The notes under the pieces: model-generated
Databases searched by the model: none
Seen by the model: only the letters and a program-made list of their open reading frames with translations
Told to the model about the DNA's origin: nothing
Part shown: positions 26,794 through 28,851 of the stretch, piece after piece
Position numbering within the stretch: position 1 is the first letter of the stretch
How the letters are laid out: each line of letters opens with the position of its first letter
Assembly: GCA_002327255.1 (NCBI GenBank)
Contig: DCUM01000245.1
Location: 1 to 28,851, forward strand
DNA length: 28,851 nt
Direction: 5' to 3'
Origin: a bacterium UBA2214
GTDB taxonomy: Bacteria; Zhuqueibacterota; Zhuqueibacteria; Residuimicrobiales; Residuimicrobiaceae
Translations under genes and position numbers: made by a program

Positions 26794-28089
26794 TTATGTG
26801 TGCGCCTGTTCGAGCGCCTGGCTCAGATCCCAGATCAGATCGTCGGGATGTTCCAGTCCGATGGAGAGCCGGATCAGCTCGGGGGTGATGCCGCCCTCTC
26901 TTTGCTGCGCTTCATTCAGCTGCGAATGCGTGGTGCTGGCGGGATGAATAGCCAGGCTCTTTGCGTCGCCGACGTTGGCCAGGTGCGAAAAGAGCTGCAG
27001 GTGCTCGATGAAGCGGCGGCCGGCCGCCGTGCCGCCCTTGATGCCGAACACCACCATGCCGCCGTAGCCATGGTGCAGATATTTGCGCGCCAGCGCATGG
27101 CTGGGATGATCGGCCAGGCCGGGGTAGCGCACCCAGGCGACCGCCGGATGGTTTTGCAGAAATTGGGCGACGGTCAGGGCGTTGCTGCAATGTTTTTGCA
27201 TGCGCAGCGGCAGGGTCTCGATGCCCTGCAGGAAGAGCCAGGCGTTGTCGGGGGAGATGCAGGCGCCGAGGTTGCGCAGCGGCACCAGCCGCATGCGCAT
27301 GATGAAGGCGAGGGGATTCATCTCACCGAGATCGTGCGCATAGCGCAGGCCGTGGTAACTGGGGTCCGGTTCGTTGAAGAGCCTGAACTTGGGATCGCTC
27401 CAGTCGAAGCGGCCGCTGTCGACGACGATGCCGCCGATGGCGGTGCCGTGTCCGCCGAGCCATTTGGTCAGGGAGTGGCAGATGATATCCGCGCCGTGTT
27501 CGATGGGGCGCAGCAGAGAGGGCGTGGTGAAGGTGGAATCGACGATGAGCGGCAGATGATGCACCCGGGCGATTTTCGCAATCTCCTCAAGGTCCGCCAC
27601 GTCGAGGGCGGGATTGCCGATGGTTTCGACATAGAGCGCCCTGGTTTTGGCCGTGATCGCCCGGGCGTAATTCTGCGGGTCGGCCGGGTCGACGAAGCGG
27701 CAGTGGATATCGAATTGCGGCAAAATGCCATCGAACATCGTATAGGTGCCGCCATAGAGGTTGTTGGCCGAGACGAATTCATCACCCGCGGAACAGAGGT
27801 TGATGATGGCGTAATAGATCGCCGAGGTGCCGGAAGCGAGGGCGAGAGCGGCCGCGCCGCCCTCCAGCGCCGCGACGCGCTGTTCAAGGACGTCCTGGGT
27901 GGGATTGCCGAGGCGGGTGTAGATATTGCCCAATTCCTTGAGGGCGAAAAGATTGGCGGCGTGCTCTGTGTTTTTAAAGACGTACGAGCTGGTGCGATAC
28001 AGGGGCACGGCGCGGGAAAGGGTGGTTGAATCCGGCTGCTGCCCCGCGTGCAGGGCCAGGGTATCAAATGCAAAAGTGTGCTCTTTCAT
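26794..28089 (-). CDS. metY: O-acetylhomoserine sulfhydrylase
   Basis: The 431-residue PLP enzyme of the Cys/Met-metabolism family makes homocysteine from O-acetylhomoserine and sulfide. The PLP lysine lies in CHSLTKWLGGHGTAIGG. Other landmarks are YTRLGNPTQDVLEQR, ALASGTSAIYYAI, NNLYGGTYTMF, and the C-terminal SLAIHPASTTHSQL followed by IRLSIGLEHPDDL. The length near 430 is that of MetY rather than of cystathionine enzymes (about 380-400). ATG 28089 has GAGGAAG close upstream. It is the first gene of the metY-metX unit, with a promoter at 28187-28214 and a leader of about 90 bases. Confidence 0.93.
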   Translation of the reverse strand: MKEHTFAFDTLALHAGQQPDSTTLSRAVPLYRTSSYVFKNTEHAANLFALKELGNIYTRLGNPTQDVLEQRVAALEGGAAALALASGTSAIYYAIINLCSAGDEFVSANNLYGGTYTMFDGILPQFDIHCRFVDPADPQNYARAITAKTRALYVETIGNPALDVADLEEIAKIARVHHLPLIVDSTFTTPSLLRPIEHGADIICHSLTKWLGGHGTAIGGIVVDSGRFDWSDPKFRLFNEPDPSYHGLRYAHDLGEMNPLAFIMRMRLVPLRNLGACISPDNAWLFLQGIETLPLRMQKHCSNALTVAQFLQNHPAVAWVRYPGLADHPSHALARKYLHHGYGGMVVFGIKGGTAAGRRFIEHLQLFSHLANVGDAKSLAIHPASTTHSQLNEAQQREGGITPELIRLSIGLEHPDDLIWDLSQALEQAHT

Positions 28090-28186
28090 TTGCTTCCTCA
28101 GAGATCTATGGATGACAACCGCTTACCAATGGTTGAAAGGGGCTGCTACCGTTACCATATGCGAGTTCGGATGCCTGCAATCTGTA

Positions 28187-28214
28187 ATTATAGCAACTTA
28201 TTTGCAAAAAACAA
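28187..28214 (-). promoter_or_regulatory. Candidate sigma70-type promoter of metY-metX
   Basis: On the minus strand TTGTTT (28214-28209) and a perfect TATAAT (28192-28187) are 16 bases apart. The leader of about 90 bases contains the related motifs ACCGTTACCA (28148-28157, plus reading) and ACCGCTTACCA (28118-28128), and a small stem CAACC/GGTTG (28116-28135). I do not recognise a known SAM riboswitch. Confidence 0.5.
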
Positions 28215-28289
28215 GGTGAAAAATGGCCTGATGCGCTCGACAAGGAGGTTTGTGCGCCCAAAAATCGGTTAATGAAGAGCGTAATCAGC

Positions 28290-28443
28290 AGCTACGAGGG
28301 GCTCCACCTGCCCCTGGTGGGACCCACCTGCGACGTGTAGAGATCGCATGGTAACAGGGCCGGCGCCCGCCCACCGACATGCCGGGCTGGCGCTCGGCGT
28401 TCCCTGGTTGGCATCCGGCGCCCCAAGGACGCCGAGCCAGCCC
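28290..28443. repeat. GC-rich stem-rich intergenic element
   Basis: This block is far more GC-rich than the AT-rich sequence on both sides. It holds a long imperfect hairpin: GGGCTGGCGCTCGGCGTTCC (28384-28403) pairs with GGACGCCGAGCCAGCCC (28427-28443) apart from three extra bases in the left arm. It also has CCACC/GGTGG (28304-28320), two CCACCTGC copies and two CCGGCGCC palindromes. No transposase or protein family is seen. It resembles a REP- or MITE-like repeat. Confidence 0.45.
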
Positions 28444-28526
28444 ACCCACTGCGAAAAGAATTTGCTTCCTGAAAAATTATTCCTAATTTAATGGTTGCAG
28501 CGCACCGGTGAAACAGGGAGGTTACC

Positions 28527-28814
28527 GTGATCAGACACATCATCCTGTGGCGGTTGAACGATCCATCCGACAGGGGCAAGAAAGAGGCTCAGGCGGTGCT
28601 GGAAGCCATGCGCGGTGTAATCCCCGGCATGCTGACGCTGGAGGTGGGCTTGAATTACAATTCCAAAGAGATTGCCTTTGATATCTGTCTGATGACAACC
28701 CACGAATCCGCCGCGGATCAGGAACTCTATCAAAACCATCCCGAGCATCTGAAAGTCAAGGCGTACATGTCCAGGGCCGCGTTCGCGCGGGCCATGGTGG
28801 ACTATGAATTTTAA
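28527..28814 (+). CDS. Dabb-domain (stress-responsive A/B barrel) protein
   Basis: The 95-residue product is a single ferredoxin-like dimeric alpha/beta barrel domain. It begins IRHIILWRLND, has GVIPGMLTLEVGLNY mid-chain, DICLMTTHESAADQELYQNHPEHLKV and a final ARAMVDYEF. This matches the Dabb family, whose members are small dimers of mostly unknown function. The GTG start at 28527 has GGGAGG five bases upstream, which decides the start. It stands alone at the window end. Confidence 0.88.
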   Translation: MIRHIILWRLNDPSDRGKKEAQAVLEAMRGVIPGMLTLEVGLNYNSKEIAFDICLMTTHESAADQELYQNHPEHLKVKAYMSRAAFARAMVDYEF

Positions 28815-28851
28815 TCCGACGAAACACCACTGGAGACGTCTCCATACGACG

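Noticed and set aside
26770..28029. 419-residue plus-strand open frame opposite metY
   Set aside because: It lies entirely over a well-conserved PLP enzyme gene and shows no motifs of its own.
28090..28190. SAM riboswitch in the metY leader
   Set aside because: No S-box, SAM-II or other conserved core that I know can be found by eye, so only an unidentified leader is noted.

Overview
The window is a gene-dense chromosomal segment with 26 protein genes that I can support. It has no rRNA, tRNA, CRISPR array or intact insertion sequence that I can see. The gene set includes pyruvate:ferredoxin oxidoreductase, lysine 2,3-aminomutase, bacillithiol enzymes (BshC, BshB1), direct-sulfhydrylation methionine genes, a lipoprotein and a secreted GH16 enzyme. 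This suggests a free-living, anaerobic or facultative bacterium with an envelope outside the well-studied phyla, possibly an FCB-type or candidate-phylum lineage such as KSB1/Calditrichota. That placement is inference from gene content only. Good Shine-Dalgarno motifs are present upstream of most starts. GTG and TTG starts occur.

Layout. 1-667 (minus): the N-terminal part of an exported M28-type peptidase, cut by the window edge. 769-5399 (minus): a tightly overlapping five-gene operon with two Ddl-like ATP-grasp ligases, a GNAT acyltransferase, lysine 2,3-aminomutase (KamA) and a third, divergent ATP-grasp protein. This is the most interesting locus and looks like a small-molecule pathway that builds a beta-lysine-containing amide or peptide. 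5606-8020: an OsmC-type peroxidase-like protein, a CDP-alcohol phosphatidyltransferase and a NagD-type HAD phosphatase. 8265-12938 (plus): NifJ followed by a dihydroorotate-dehydrogenase-like flavoprotein that lacks the usual catalytic motif, closed by a clear intrinsic terminator.

13111-17834 (plus): an odd run of adenine deaminase, a YgbA-type cysteine-rich protein, a YiiX-type lipoprotein, a methyltransferase and a GH16 glycosidase. 17835-18436 is a 600-base AT-rich gap with decayed low-complexity repeats, followed by rfbC. 19315-22760 (minus): an overlapping operon of HAD phosphatase, hotdog thioesterase, NodU/CmcH-type carbamoyltransferase and a SxtJ-type membrane protein. 22983-25601 (plus): bshC and bshB1, two of the three bacillithiol genes, separated by a spacer with a perfect 20-base palindrome. 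25613-28089 (minus): metX and metY (homoserine to O-acetylhomoserine to homocysteine) behind a recognisable promoter. 28290-28443 is a GC-rich stem-rich intergenic element, and 28527-28814 is a small Dabb-domain protein.

Functionally the window combines central anaerobic carbon metabolism (NifJ), sulfur and thiol metabolism (MetX/MetY, BshB1/BshC, OsmC), envelope and polysaccharide modification (RfbC, carbamoyltransferase, GH16, lipoprotein) and the ATP-grasp/KamA pathway. The identity of that pathway's product cannot be read from the sequence.
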